Of a DNA stretch of 64,000 nt, positions 1 to 8,692 are shown piece by piece. The stretch comes from Pseudomonadota bacterium (GTDB lineage: Bacteria; Pseudomonadota; Gammaproteobacteria; Pseudomonadales; Pseudomonadaceae), in NCBI GenBank assembly GCA_023388335.1, contig JAEWGL010000091.1, positions 3,183 through 67,182 on the forward strand, read 5' to 3'. Every line of letters begins with the position of its first letter. Positions within the stretch are counted from its first letter, which is position 1. The notes beneath the pieces are model-generated. The model saw only the letters and a program-made list of their open reading frames with translations, did no database searches and was not told the origin of the DNA. Position numbers and translations under genes: made by a program.

Positions 1-514
1 ATAGAACCAAAACATAGACTTGTGCAGCTCAATGTACGGGCGTCGACTCCAAAGCTTCGCCACCACATGACCTGGAAGCAAATAGAAGATTACGACAGCC
101 CAAACGCCAACATTCCAGCCCTTGAAATCGATGTCTAAATGACTACCAAGCCGGCCAGCACCAAACGTAGTATTCCCATTTCGTTCCCACTACATTTAAA
201 TACAGCGTAGGATAACGCAGGATGATGGCTTAAAGCCACATGCCCGAACTAGCTCTGAACCTCTTGCTGGGGACCGGTTAGCCGTTGATGTGGGAGAAGT
301 TGGGCCAGGCCTTCGGTGCCACAGCTTCGCCGATGCGCAGCGGTTCTCGCAACTCTGTCGGCGGCATCAAGCTCAGCGCCAGCACCGCGCTCGATGTGCC
401 CTAGCGGCGGCCGGATGAATACGTCCTTGGCGTGCAGCCGCTCGGCAAGCGGCTGCCGCCTAACCTTCAACGAGCCGAAACTGGATTTCTATCGGCCCGC
501 CCGGTGCGCGAGGC
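1..514. other. Decayed left edge with no intact gene
   Basis: I see no intact gene here. On the minus strand about 1-186 there is an open frame running off the left edge, with a hydrophobic stretch (WAVVIFYLLPGHVVAKLW). It has no usable start codon or ribosome binding site and follows an in-frame stop, so it is either a gene remnant or a start I cannot place. Around 249-470 the minus strand holds protein-like scraps in two frames (for example MPPTELREPLRIGEAVAPKA near 330-360) that look like one gene broken by a frameshift. I cannot name either. The first 250 bases are also richer in A+T than the rest of the window. Confidence 0.4.
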
Positions 515-640
515 CTATATCGCAACGTGCTTTGCACCGCAGTGCTCGCAGAAAAACACCTGGCCATCCAGTTCATCGCCGTGATCGATGTCAGCGCCCG
601 TCTCTTTCTGGCAACTTTGGCAGATGAATTTACTGGTCAT
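515..640 (-). CDS. 41-residue zinc-ribbon small protein
   Basis: This is a short intact gene of 41 codons, too small for most ORF cut-offs. The product begins MTSKFICQSCQKE and has two CxxC pairs (C7/C10 and C31/C34) separated by an acidic linker, the layout of a single zinc ribbon. A good ribosome binding site (AGGGGA) lies about 8 bases before the ATG, which supports real translation. Its molecular role is unknown; small zinc ribbons can bind nucleic acid or act as protein-interaction modules. It stands alone in an otherwise decayed stretch, so it may belong to the ancestral backbone rather than to the catabolic cluster. Confidence 0.6.
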   Translation of the reverse strand: MTSKFICQSCQKETGADIDHGDELDGQVFFCEHCGAKHVAI

Positions 641-676
641 CGCTTTGTCCCCTATGACTCCAGATCTTCAGCTTAG

Positions 677-871
677 CCGAGTTTCGGCCTGGTTCATTTA
701 GATATCCCACGCCCACAGAAAAACCGATCCAGCAACACGGAGATGGTTATGTTGCCGCGCGATTTGATCGATATGGCTATGGTCCATCTGCCAAGCGACA
801 GCCAAGCAGGATTCGCGCTACGTGAACTTCTGACCCTGCCGAGCAGGACGGGGAAATTGCGCAGTGGGTAG
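677..871 (+). pseudogene. Possible remnant of an AbiEii-like nucleotidyltransferase gene
   Basis: A plus-strand frame is open from just after a TAG at 674 to a TAG at about 869 and contains EMVMLPRDLIDMAMVHL. This resembles the RDLIDLAM segment seen in nucleotidyltransferase proteins of the AbiEii/antitoxin type. There is no start codon with a ribosome binding site before it, and upstream conserved parts are missing, so I read it as a 3-prime remnant. The family guess rests on one short motif and is weak. The rest of 641-899 shows nothing I can support. Confidence 0.25.
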
Positions 872-899
872 CGCCTATAGCAGAGAGCCCGACTCACAT

Positions 900-1769
900 T
901 TAAGGGATAGCAGCCGCTGGAACGTGAAGATCGACCACAAGGTTGTCGATAAGCCGCGTTTTACCAAGACGAGCTGCGCCCAGAATCACCCATTGGTCGT
1001 CATCGTGTGTCGCCGGCTCCAAGCTCCGTGCATTTCTGACTTCCAGGTACTCAAGCTCAAATCCCGCTGCCTCTAACCGCTGTCGGCAGCCATTCAATGG
1101 GGAAACGATCTCCTGCCCTCGCTGGAGCAATGCGGCCAGGTCGACCAGGCACTTGTGCAGCAACGGCGCAATCGAGCGCTGCTCCTCACTCAGATAGCCA
1201 TTTCGCGAAGACAGTGCCAGGCCGTCCGAGGCTCGAACCGTCGGCGCCCCCACGATCTGCGTCGCCATATTGAGGTCTCGCGCCATTACACGGATGACCG
1301 CTAGCTGCTGGTAATCCTTTTCACCAAAGATCGCCACGTCCGGCTGAACAACATTCAGCAGCTTGATGACCACCGTTGCCATGCCATCGAAGTGGCCAGG
1401 GCGCGAGGCGCCACACAACCCTTCAGACACCCGCGGCACCCTGACGAGAGTGACTTCCTGCATTCCATTCGGATACATCTGTTCGACGGCGGGTGCAAAC
1501 AGCACATCGCACCCTGCAGCCGCCAAGCGCTCCTTGTCGGCTTGCAGTGTCCTGGGGTAACTGGCCAGATCTTCGCCAGGCCCGAACTGAAGGGGGTTGA
1601 CGAAGATGCTGGCCACTACGATGTCGGCCTTCTGCCTGGCCAGTTCGACCAGGGCCATGTGCCCGTCGTGCAAGTTGCCCATGGTCGCCACCAGTGCGAT
1701 CGTGTTGTGCTCGGCACGCACGTGGCCAAGGTAGGTGCGAAGCGCCGTTACCGTGTCGACTGTCAGCAT
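900..1769 (-). CDS. panC: Pantothenate synthetase (PanC), orphan copy
   Basis: Cytoplasmic enzyme that joins pantoate and beta-alanine with ATP to make pantothenate, the precursor of coenzyme A. The 289-residue product has the expected family length. It shows the nucleotidyl-transferase signature MGNLHDGH (residues 30-37), the FGEKDYQQL segment (149-156) and the KMSKS-like loop DGLALSSRN (182-190). The chosen ATG follows the stop of the glutathione peroxidase gene by four bases, so the two are co-transcribed. It is not next to panB, unlike the usual housekeeping arrangement, so this may be a second copy. A link to the CoA demand of the neighbouring degradation pathway is inference. Confidence 0.9.
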   Translation of the reverse strand: MLTVDTVTALRTYLGHVRAEHNTIALVATMGNLHDGHMALVELARQKADIVVASIFVNPLQFGPGEDLASYPRTLQADKERLAAAGCDVLFAPAVEQMYPNGMQEVTLVRVPRVSEGLCGASRPGHFDGMATVVIKLLNVVQPDVAIFGEKDYQQLAVIRVMARDLNMATQIVGAPTVRASDGLALSSRNGYLSEEQRSIAPLLHKCLVDLAALLQRGQEIVSPLNGCRQRLEAAGFELEYLEVRNARSLEPATHDDDQWVILGAARLGKTRLIDNLVVDLHVPAAAIP

Positions 1770-1773
1770 CGAT

Positions 1774-2325
1774 TCATGCCCCGCTGGCCAGTTGGGCGTC
1801 GATTGCCTCCAGCAACCTTGGGTCGTCGGCCGCCACATCGGGCGCGAAACGGGCGACGACCTGACCGCGGCGGTCGACCAGGAATTTCTCGAAGTTCCAC
1901 AGCACGTCCGTGCGGTTGTCAGACGCGATGCCATAGCCCTTGAGCCGTTCCCTGAATGGGCCTTCGCCAATCGTCTCAGGCTGCGCGGCCGTGAGCTCGG
2001 CGTAGAGCGGGTGGCGATCCTCGCCGTTAACGGACAGCTTCGAGAACAGCGGAAACTGGATGCCGTAGTTCAACGAGCAGAACTCGGCGATTTCGGCGTC
2101 GCTGCCTGGTTCCTGCTCCTTGAAATTGTTAGCTGGGAAACCCAACACCTGCAGCCCTTGGTCTTTCTTGCGTTGGTAGAGCTTTTCCAGCCCTTCATAC
2201 TGCGGGGTAAGCCCGCACTTCGAAGCCACATTGACCAGCAGCAATACTTTGCCGCGATAACGGCCAAGGTTGCTGGCGGTACCATCGATCTGCTGCAAGG
2301 AAATATCGTAAAGGGACTTGCTCAT
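1774..2325 (-). CDS. Glutathione peroxidase family protein (cysteine type)
   Basis: Thiol peroxidase that reduces hydrogen and organic peroxides. The 183-residue product has the peroxidatic cysteine in NVASKCGLT (C37), the catalytic glutamine in NNFKEQEPG (Q71) and the tryptophan-containing TDVLWNFEKFL segment near residue 140. Cysteine replaces selenocysteine, as in BtuE-type bacterial enzymes, which often use thioredoxin. The start has an AGAGAGGCAGGTCC leader that supplies a ribosome binding site. It is the first gene of a pair with panC. Peroxide defence beside several oxygenases makes sense, but the pairing is not diagnostic. Confidence 0.9.
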   Translation of the reverse strand: MSKSLYDISLQQIDGTASNLGRYRGKVLLLVNVASKCGLTPQYEGLEKLYQRKKDQGLQVLGFPANNFKEQEPGSDAEIAEFCSLNYGIQFPLFSKLSVNGEDRHPLYAELTAAQPETIGEGPFRERLKGYGIASDNRTDVLWNFEKFLVDRRGQVVARFAPDVAADDPRLLEAIDAQLASGA

Positions 2326-2352
2326 GGACCTGCCTCTCTTGCAAGGTTGAAT

Positions 2353-3558
2353 TCAACGCTGGAAAGAACTGGATTTCCAACACAGATAAAGGACCAATAC
2401 ACCGGCGCTCACTGATATCAGTGCAGACCAGAGGAACACCCAAGCGTAGCCGTAGCCTGCGGCAACCAGCCCCAGCGCCGGCCCCGCCAACCCGACCGCG
2501 ACGTCGAAAAACAATGAAAGCGCGCTCAGTGCCGAGTTTCGGTTGGCCGCCGGAATCACCGCCAGGGTTTCCATGCCGAGCCCCGGGTAAACCCAAGACA
2601 CGCCGATACCAGTCAGGGTACCGCCAGCAATCACCAGCACCGGCGAGGGTGCCAGCCCGATCAGCAGCAGGCCCGCCGTCTGCACAAGCAAGCACGCGGC
2701 AACCACGTTGTAGCCCCGGAACCGATGCAGAATGCCCGGCGATGCTAGTCGCGCAACAATGAAGCCTGCGCCAAAGCCGCTCAGGCAAAAAGCCGCACCG
2801 CTCCAGCCCAGGCTATCGAAATAAAGCGCTACAAATGCCGTCAGCCCACCGTACCCCACCGAGCTGCACACCAGCACAAAGCCGTTGGGCAGCACCGTGA
2901 GCAGCACCCGATGAAAGGCCAGCCGAGCACCGGCCACCACCGGCGCCGGGCACTTGCCGAGGGCCACAACGACAAATACCAGGCCCAGCAGTGCGGTACA
3001 CAGCCCCACGCTGGCGAGGCCGAACGTATCACTCAACAGCACCCCCAACGGTGCGCCAACCGCCGTGCCGCCATAGGCGGCTATGCCGTTCCACGACATG
3101 ACCTTTGCAGTGCTGGACGCACCGCTCAAGCCAATGGCCCACGTACAACTGGGCGTGGAGATCATCGCGGTACCAAACCCCAAGATGATCCTGGCCAGCA
3201 CCAGCGGCGCCAGGCAGAGCCACAAGGGGGCCTGGAACATGACCGCAAGCCAAGTCAGCATACCGCTGGCGATCAAGCCGCCGAGCCCACAGACCACCGA
3301 GCACCTGGCCCCAAAGCGATCTGCCACACCCCCTGCCAGCGGTCGCGCCAGCAGTGTCGCGAGGTACTGCACACCGATCACCGCGCCGGCAAAAACCGAT
3401 GTCAGGCCAAGGTCATGCAGCACGAAACCTGGCAGCACGGCCAGCGGTAAGCCGCTGCACACGTAACCGACGAAGTTGAAACAGATGATGGAAAGGATCT
3501 GCGCATCGGGATGCGCCAGCTTATGGTTGTCGGCGTCCACCACTCGGCTATCGCTCAT
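2353..3558 (-). CDS. MFS transporter, YfcJ/YhhS-like
   Basis: A 401-residue inner-membrane transporter of the major facilitator superfamily with about 12 hydrophobic segments. The cytoplasmic loop 2-3 signature is seen in GGVADRFGARC. The ORF could extend upstream to a TTG at 3579, but the ATG at 3558 preceded by a GGCGGGGGCG stretch is the better start. It lies 27 bases upstream of the peroxidase gene on the same strand, so the two may be co-transcribed. The substrate is unknown. It is not closely related to the three MFS paralogues further right, which carry a different signature. Confidence 0.8.
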   Translation of the reverse strand: MSDSRVVDADNHKLAHPDAQILSIICFNFVGYVCSGLPLAVLPGFVLHDLGLTSVFAGAVIGVQYLATLLARPLAGGVADRFGARCSVVCGLGGLIASGMLTWLAVMFQAPLWLCLAPLVLARIILGFGTAMISTPSCTWAIGLSGASSTAKVMSWNGIAAYGGTAVGAPLGVLLSDTFGLASVGLCTALLGLVFVVVALGKCPAPVVAGARLAFHRVLLTVLPNGFVLVCSSVGYGGLTAFVALYFDSLGWSGAAFCLSGFGAGFIVARLASPGILHRFRGYNVVAACLLVQTAGLLLIGLAPSPVLVIAGGTLTGIGVSWVYPGLGMETLAVIPAANRNSALSALSLFFDVAVGLAGPALGLVAAGYGYAWVFLWSALISVSAGVLVLYLCWKSSSFQR

Positions 3559-3591
3559 CGATGACGTCGCCCCCGCCAAACGCGCACCGGC

Positions 3592-4449
3592 CTATTGACC
3601 ACTGTAGCAACCCACCGCAACCACATAGCCATTCACCCGTTGCAAAAAGGTTTTCTTGAACTCGTTCTGCCCCGTGATGGGGTTGCGCCACAGGTAGTCG
3701 AGCTCGCCGGTCTCATGGCTTGCCATCTGCCGCAGAATATCCTTGCCAATCGGCTTGCCATCAGAGGAACGCAGCGACTTGAAATCCGTACCGATCAAGC
3801 GTGGCAAGAACCCGTGGGCAATGAAACGCTGGGTCTTGAGGTCCACCACGAAGGCATAGAGATCATCCTGGGTGAGCCGCTTGTCGTGCTGGTTGATGAG
3901 CGCGAAGGTCGCCTTCGGGTCCTTGCTCACCTGCTCGGCGATTTGCCGCATCAGCGCGTGGGCCTGTTCAGGGCTGGAGCGCGGCATGTAATAGCCGACG
4001 GAGATCACCCTATCCCCCACCCGTTGATAGAACACACGCTTGCGCTCTACCTTGGCGTGCTGCCAATTCCACCAGCGATACTCTGCGCTGCGAACGGTGC
4101 CGTCGGCAGGCTCCTCGATGGCCTGCCGAAACGCGGCCTTGAGGTCGTCGTCCAGCACACTCACCACCGGTTTTCCGACCAGGGATACCGATGGCCCGCC
4201 GCTGGCCAGCATCACACCCGAGGTATCGACCACGTAGATGTACAGCTCGTCATCGACGAAGTCGCCTTGGCGGCTGAATTCGGCCAGGGCACTGTCGCCC
4301 CTGGCCTGGTAGTGAGCGACGGCTTTGGCCAGCAATGCCCTGGCGCGCTGGCTTTCAGCGTCATAGGCATCCGTTGAAGGCTCTTGGGCCATCGCGAAGA
4401 CGGAGGCAAGGCATAGGCAAAAACCCGCGAAAGCTCGATAAAGGCTCAT
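3592..4449 (-). CDS. Periplasmic protein with tandem Cache-type sensor domains
   Basis: The 285-residue product starts with a signal peptide (about residues 1-22, ending FAMAQ) and then has two similar modules. Each contains a DELYIYVVDTSGVMLASG or DDLYAFVVDLKTQRFIAHG strand pattern followed by K-R-x-F-x-Q-R-V, typical of single Cache domain type 2 ligand-binding domains. There is no transmembrane signalling domain after them, so it is probably a free or anchored periplasmic binding protein. The ATG at 4449 has an AGAGGA ribosome binding site; the longer ORF start lacks one. It sits just downstream of the CoA operon. Its ligand is unknown; small carboxylates are common for the family. Confidence 0.75.
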   Translation of the reverse strand: MSLYRAFAGFCLCLASVFAMAQEPSTDAYDAESQRARALLAKAVAHYQARGDSALAEFSRQGDFVDDELYIYVVDTSGVMLASGGPSVSLVGKPVVSVLDDDLKAAFRQAIEEPADGTVRSAEYRWWNWQHAKVERKRVFYQRVGDRVISVGYYMPRSSPEQAHALMRQIAEQVSKDPKATFALINQHDKRLTQDDLYAFVVDLKTQRFIAHGFLPRLIGTDFKSLRSSDGKPIGKDILRQMASHETGELDYLWRNPITGQNEFKKTFLQRVNGYVVAVGCYSGQ

Positions 4450-4507
4450 TATTGTTCTTCCTCTGGTGATCCTTCCGGTGCCACTGTCCCGCGCTGCTTG
4501 CCGGCCC

Positions 4508-5632
4508 CTAGAGCGTGCGGCCAATGATCTCTTTCATGATTTCCGAGGTGCCGCCATAGATCCTCGCAACGCGTGCATCGACCCAGGCCCGGCTGATCTT
4601 GTACTCGCTCATGAACCCGTAGCCGCCATGCAGCTGCAAGAACTCATCGAGCAGCTTGCCCTGCATTTCCGAGCCCAGCAGCTTGGCCATGGCCGCCACA
4701 TCCGCGGGCAGCTCGCCGCGCATGACCTTGGCCAGGCAATCATCGACAAACACCCTCAGCATGGTAAACTGCGCCTTTGCTTCGGCGAGTTTGAAGCGGG
4801 TGTTCTGGAAATCCAGCACCGGCTTGCCGAATACCTTCCGCTCGCGGGTGTATTCGATGGTCTCTTCCAGCAGTGTCTGGATCGACTGTGCGGCGCGGAT
4901 CGCGATGATCAGGCGCTCCCACGCCAATTGGTGAGTCAGGTACTTGAAGCCCTGCCCCTCCTCGCCGAGCCGGTTGCCGGCAGGCACCCGCACATCGTCG
5001 AAGAACAATTCGGCGGTGTCCTGGCCCTTCAGGCCGATCTTTTCCAGCAACCGCCCCTTGGAGAACCCCTGGCGCTCTTCTTCGACGCAAATCAGGGTGA
5101 GCTCCTTGGCGCTGAGGTCGAGCTTGGTTGCGGTCACCATCAGGCCGGCGTTGCCCCCGTTGGTGATGAAGGTCTTCTGCCCGGAAACGATGTAATCATC
5201 TCCCTCCCGGCGCGCCAAGGTCCGCATCGAGCGCAGGTCGCTGCCGATACCCGGCTCGCTCATGGCGATCACGCCAATCAGCTCGCCGCTGACCATCCGA
5301 GGCAGCCAGCGCTGTTTCTGCTCTTCGCTGCCGTAGGCGACAATGTAAGGGGCAACGATCTCTGAGTGGGTAGTAAACCCTACCGCGGTGGCATTGGCCC
5401 GCGCCAGCTCCTCGATCATCACGGCCGAGTGGCCGAAGTCCCCGCCAGGCCCGCCGTACTCCTCGGGCACGGTAGAACACAAAAGTCCGGTCTCCCCCGC
5501 CTTGAGCCAGACCTCCTTGGGCACTATGCCGTTCTTTTCCCACTCATGCAGGTAGGGCACGATCTCGCGATCGACGAACCGGCGCGCTTGTTCGCGGAAC
5601 ATGTTGTGGTCTTCACGGAAAACGCCACGCAT
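4508..5632 (-). CDS. Acyl-CoA dehydrogenase, IVD/LCAD-like
   Basis: FAD enzyme that oxidises an acyl-CoA to the 2,3-enoyl-CoA and passes electrons to ETF. The product (374 residues from the ATG at 5632, which has GGAG 8 bases upstream) carries AMSEPGIGSDL near 125 and TNGGNAG near 160. The C-terminal motif is RIYGGTSEIMKEIIGR: the position of the MCAD catalytic glutamate is glycine. This fits isovaleryl/long-chain type enzymes, in which the base is a glutamate in helix G, here in AWERLIIA (E241 in the longer numbering). It is the last gene of a five-gene operon and probably acts on a branched or ring-derived acyl-CoA. Confidence 0.9.
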   Translation of the reverse strand: MRGVFREDHNMFREQARRFVDREIVPYLHEWEKNGIVPKEVWLKAGETGLLCSTVPEEYGGPGGDFGHSAVMIEELARANATAVGFTTHSEIVAPYIVAYGSEEQKQRWLPRMVSGELIGVIAMSEPGIGSDLRSMRTLARREGDDYIVSGQKTFITNGGNAGLMVTATKLDLSAKELTLICVEEERQGFSKGRLLEKIGLKGQDTAELFFDDVRVPAGNRLGEEGQGFKYLTHQLAWERLIIAIRAAQSIQTLLEETIEYTRERKVFGKPVLDFQNTRFKLAEAKAQFTMLRVFVDDCLAKVMRGELPADVAAMAKLLGSEMQGKLLDEFLQLHGGYGFMSEYKISRAWVDARVARIYGGTSEIMKEIIGRTL

Positions 5633-5673
5633 CTTCAATACTCCAAAATTCCGTCGGTTGTGCCTTTATGCGG

Positions 5674-6474
5674 TCACCGGTCGAGGTAGTCGGGATTTCG
5701 CTTTTCGACAAACGCCGAAACGGCTTCTTGATGGTCTTCAGTGTGGTGGGCCAGCGATTGATAAGCCGCCGACAGCTCGAGCAGTGAGTCCAGGCGCATG
5801 TGCTGCCCTTCGCGCAGCAAGCGCTTGCACAGGCGCAGCGAGTGCCCCGGGTTGCTGGCGATGCGCTCGGCCAGCGAACGCGCTTCAGCCATCAGCGTCT
5901 CGTGTGTGCACACCTGCTCCACCAGCCCCCATTCCAGGGCCTTGACCGCATTGATGGTGTCGCCGGTAAAGGACATCAGGCTCGCCTTGGGAACGCCGAT
6001 GATCCGCGGCAGCAACCAGGCGCCGCCATCGCCCGGCACGATACCCAGGCGTACGAAGCTCTCGGCGAATACCGCCGAGGTGGATGCCAGGCGGATGTCG
6101 CACATGCAGGCAAGGTCCAGGCCCGCGCCAATCGCGGGCCCGTTGACGGCGGCGATAACCGGAATGTCCAGGTCGTACAGCGCCAGCGGAATGCGCTGGA
6201 TGCCGTCACGGTAGGTGTTGCGCAGCTCATAGGGCGAGCCTGCGAAGATGCCGGCACGCTCGTGCATATCCTTGACATTGCCGCCGGCGCAAAAGGCGCT
6301 GCCATTGCCGGTCAGCACCATGACCCTGGCGGACTTGTCGCGGCGCAATGCGGCGCACAGATCGACAAACTCCTGGATCTGCTCCGGTGTGGTCAGGGCA
6401 TTGCGGGTGTCCGGGTGGTTCATGCGCACAGTGACGATACCGCCCTCGCGCTCGATCTGAAGAAAAGGGTTCAT
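5674..6474 (-). CDS. Crotonase-fold enoyl-CoA hydratase/isomerase
   Basis: A 266-residue crotonase superfamily member acting on a CoA thioester. The oxyanion-hole segments AFCAGGNVKDM (60-70) and NGPAIGAGLDLACMCDI are clear. The two catalytic glutamates of classical hydratase are absent: the first is aspartate (D120) and the second is phenylalanine (F140 in AESFVRLG). It may therefore be an isomerase, hydrolase or C-C lyase rather than a hydratase. Its ATG overlaps the stop of the acyl-CoA dehydrogenase gene upstream (ATGA), so translation is coupled. The longer upstream ORF is a shadow of that neighbour. Confidence 0.85.
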   Translation of the reverse strand: MNPFLQIEREGGIVTVRMNHPDTRNALTTPEQIQEFVDLCAALRRDKSARVMVLTGNGSAFCAGGNVKDMHERAGIFAGSPYELRNTYRDGIQRIPLALYDLDIPVIAAVNGPAIGAGLDLACMCDIRLASTSAVFAESFVRLGIVPGDGGAWLLPRIIGVPKASLMSFTGDTINAVKALEWGLVEQVCTHETLMAEARSLAERIASNPGHSLRLCKRLLREGQHMRLDSLLELSAAYQSLAHHTEDHQEAVSAFVEKRNPDYLDR

Positions 6475-7544
6475 AGTCGATTGCTCGCAAGGCCGGTCAA
6501 GGGTTGCTCGCCGTGGTGGGTCAACAACGGCCAGTACCCGTCGCTGCCACCCTGGCAGATTTGTGCGCCCAGGCGTTGGCTCCAGAGGCTGGCCGAGCCA
6601 AACTCGCTGCGCCATGCCCACAGCCTTCGGCTGAGCAGGTGAAGGGGGTATTCCTCGGTAAAGCCGATGGCGCCGTGTACCGAATGGGCGATGCTGGCGC
6701 CGACACTCGCGGCGTCGGCGGTACTGATTTTCGCTACGGCGATGGTCAATGCCGCGAGCCCGTCGTCGGACTCGCAAAAGGCCGCTTCAGCGGCAATGCT
6801 GGCAGCGGCCGTCTGCTCGGCCAGTACCGCCAGCTGTTGCTGGATCGCCTGGAACGACCCGATGGCCTTGCCGAACTGCTTGCGCTCTCGCGCATAGTTG
6901 GCGGTCATGTCCAGCAACGCATGCAGCGCCCCGGCGGTCTGCGCCGAGCGCAGCATCGCGCCCCCAAGCTCCAGGACATCGACACCGAGCCCGTCTGGCA
7001 GGTGTGCGTGGGCAACTACCCGCGCACCGCGGAAGACCAGATCATCGCGCGGTTCTCCCGCCACGTTGAGGCTGGGGGTGAGTTCGCAGGCCGTGCTGCG
7101 TTGCAGCAACACCACCTGCGGTGTACCTGCATCGGTCGTGGCGACGGTCACCACGGCATCTACATTGCGCCCCCAGGGTACGGCGCGGGCGGTGCCGCTG
7201 ACGTGCCCATCGGTCAGGGTCAAATCGGCATGGGCGGCGATGCTCAAGGCGCCCTCGCGCCCTTCAAGGCCGGCCTTGCTCAGCAGCCAGTTGGCCAGCA
7301 AGGCCTCGCCCAGCGGGGCCGGCACCGAATAGCGCCCGGCGGCGCGGACCATCACATAGATATCCGCCCAGCTGGCGCCCGCGCCGCCCAGCGCTTCGGC
7401 GGTGCCCGCTAGGGTAAAGCCTGACTCATCGAGCGCGGACCACAGCTCGGCTGGCCACTCGCCGCCCTCGCAGCCAAGCACATAGGCCGGGGTGGCCAGG
7501 TCGGCAAACAGGCGTTCGATCATCGTCTCAAATAGTTCGCGCAT
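6471..7544 (-). CDS. Acyl-CoA dehydrogenase, non-catalytic partner subunit
   Basis: A 357-residue acyl-CoA dehydrogenase-like protein. The C-terminal half keeps the FAD/ADP-binding arginine motif ARERKQFGKAIGSFQAIQ near residue 220. The N-terminal and middle parts have drifted: the SEPxxGSD substrate loop is missing and no catalytic glutamate stands out. Together with the complete enzyme encoded immediately upstream (TAATG overlap), this looks like an alpha2beta2 heteromeric dehydrogenase of the kind known from steroid side-chain degradation (ChsE1/ChsE2-like). Such pairs oxidise bulky ring-bearing CoA esters. The pairing is inferred from overlap and motif loss. Confidence 0.8.
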   Translation of the reverse strand: MRELFETMIERLFADLATPAYVLGCEGGEWPAELWSALDESGFTLAGTAEALGGAGASWADIYVMVRAAGRYSVPAPLGEALLANWLLSKAGLEGREGALSIAAHADLTLTDGHVSGTARAVPWGRNVDAVVTVATTDAGTPQVVLLQRSTACELTPSLNVAGEPRDDLVFRGARVVAHAHLPDGLGVDVLELGGAMLRSAQTAGALHALLDMTANYARERKQFGKAIGSFQAIQQQLAVLAEQTAAASIAAEAAFCESDDGLAALTIAVAKISTADAASVGASIAHSVHGAIGFTEEYPLHLLSRRLWAWRSEFGSASLWSQRLGAQICQGGSDGYWPLLTHHGEQPLTGLASNRL

Positions 7545-8692
7545 TATCGCAACTCCAGGCCGCGGGCAATGATGCCGCGCAGAATCTCGCGCGTACCGCC
7601 ACGCAGTGAAAAGGACGGCGCCATCTGTGTCAGGTAAGCCAGCACCCGTGCGTATTCGCTGCTACCCTCCTGTCGCGGCTCGGTGTCCAGCAGCAGTTGC
7701 GCGACTTCCGGCAATTCCTGTTCAAACACATTACCCAGGTCTTTCACGCAAGAAGCGGCCCACGCAGGATGTTCGCCCGCGGCCAGTTGCGCGGTGACGG
7801 ACAGCGACATGTTGCGCAATGTGAGCAGCTTGGCCGACAGGCGTCCCACCTCCCGTGCCTGCAAGGCATCCGGCGCCTTGCCGAGTGCGTCGATCAAGGC
7901 AGTGAGCAGCGCCATGCAACTGAGAAAGCGCTCGGGGCCGCTGCGCTCGAACGCCAGTTCGGCGGTCACCTGATCCCAGCCCTTGCCTTCGCTGCCGATC
8001 AACGCGTCGGCCGGCAAGCGCACGTTGTCGAAGAACACTTCGTTGAAATGTTCGCCGCCGGCCAAGTCGCGGATCGGCCGGATGGTTATGCCGGGCAGGC
8101 TCAGGTCGACGATGAATTGCGACATGCCCTCGTGGCGCGCGGCCTGCTTTTCGCCGGTGCGCACCAGGGCAATCATGTACTGCGAATGGTGGGCGTTGGT
8201 GGTCCAGACTTTCTGCCCGTTGAGCAGCCAGCTGTCCCCCTCACGGACTGCATTGCTCTTGATGGACGCAAGATCAGAGCCGGAATTGGGCTCGCTCATG
8301 CCGATGCAGACGTAGCTTTCACCCCGGCAGATGGCAGGCAAGTAGCGCTGTTTCTGTTGTTCCGTACCGAACCGATTGATCAGCGGCCCGCTTTGCCGGT
8401 CGGCGATCCAATGGGCCGACACCGGCGCACCGGCAGCCAGTAGTTCCTCGATGATCACATAGCGGGCGAACGGCCCCGCCGCAGCGCCGCCGTAGGCTTT
8501 GGGCAACGCCATGCCGACCCAGCCGCGGGCGCCCAGCTTCTTGCTGAAATCGGCGTCGAAACCCATCCATGAATGGGCACGCAAGGTCGGCGGGGAATCG
8601 GCCAGGTGGACCTGGATGAACTCCCGGACTTCGGCACGAAGCGCCTCGGCCTCGGGAGGGATGGAGCTGTAGCTGAATTGACTGATGGCCAT
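7544..8692 (-). CDS. Acyl-CoA dehydrogenase, catalytic subunit of a heteromeric pair
   Basis: A 382-residue acyl-CoA dehydrogenase with SEPNSGSD (133-140), KVWTTNA (161-167), and a candidate helix-G catalytic glutamate in LAFERSGPERF (E249). The C-terminal segment is LRGGTREILRGIIARGL. These are features of the steroid/terpenoid-type dehydrogenases that work with a degenerate partner, which here is the next gene. Its stop overlaps the partner's start by one base. It follows the amidohydrolase gene after a 110-base gap that holds a strong inverted repeat. Substrate inferred to be a polycyclic or ring-cleaved acyl-CoA. Confidence 0.9.
   Translation of the reverse strand: MAISQFSYSSIPPEAEALRAEVREFIQVHLADSPPTLRAHSWMGFDADFSKKLGARGWVGMALPKAYGGAAAGPFARYVIIEELLAAGAPVSAHWIADRQSGPLINRFGTEQQKQRYLPAICRGESYVCIGMSEPNSGSDLASIKSNAVREGDSWLLNGQKVWTTNAHHSQYMIALVRTGEKQAARHEGMSQFIVDLSLPGITIRPIRDLAGGEHFNEVFFDNVRLPADALIGSEGKGWDQVTAELAFERSGPERFLSCMALLTALIDALGKAPDALQAREVGRLSAKLLTLRNMSLSVTAQLAAGEHPAWAASCVKDLGNVFEQELPEVAQLLLDTEPRQEGSSEYARVLAYLTQMAPSFSLRGGTREILRGIIARGLELR

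Noticed and set aside
1..899. Insertion sequence or phage integration site at the left edge
   Set aside because: No transposase or integrase fragment, terminal inverted repeat, target duplication or tRNA gene was visible; only decayed coding scraps.
1392..2415. Long plus-strand ORFs opposite panC and the peroxidase gene
   Set aside because: They are antisense shadows without ribosome binding sites or family motifs; the minus-strand frames carry the conserved enzyme motifs.
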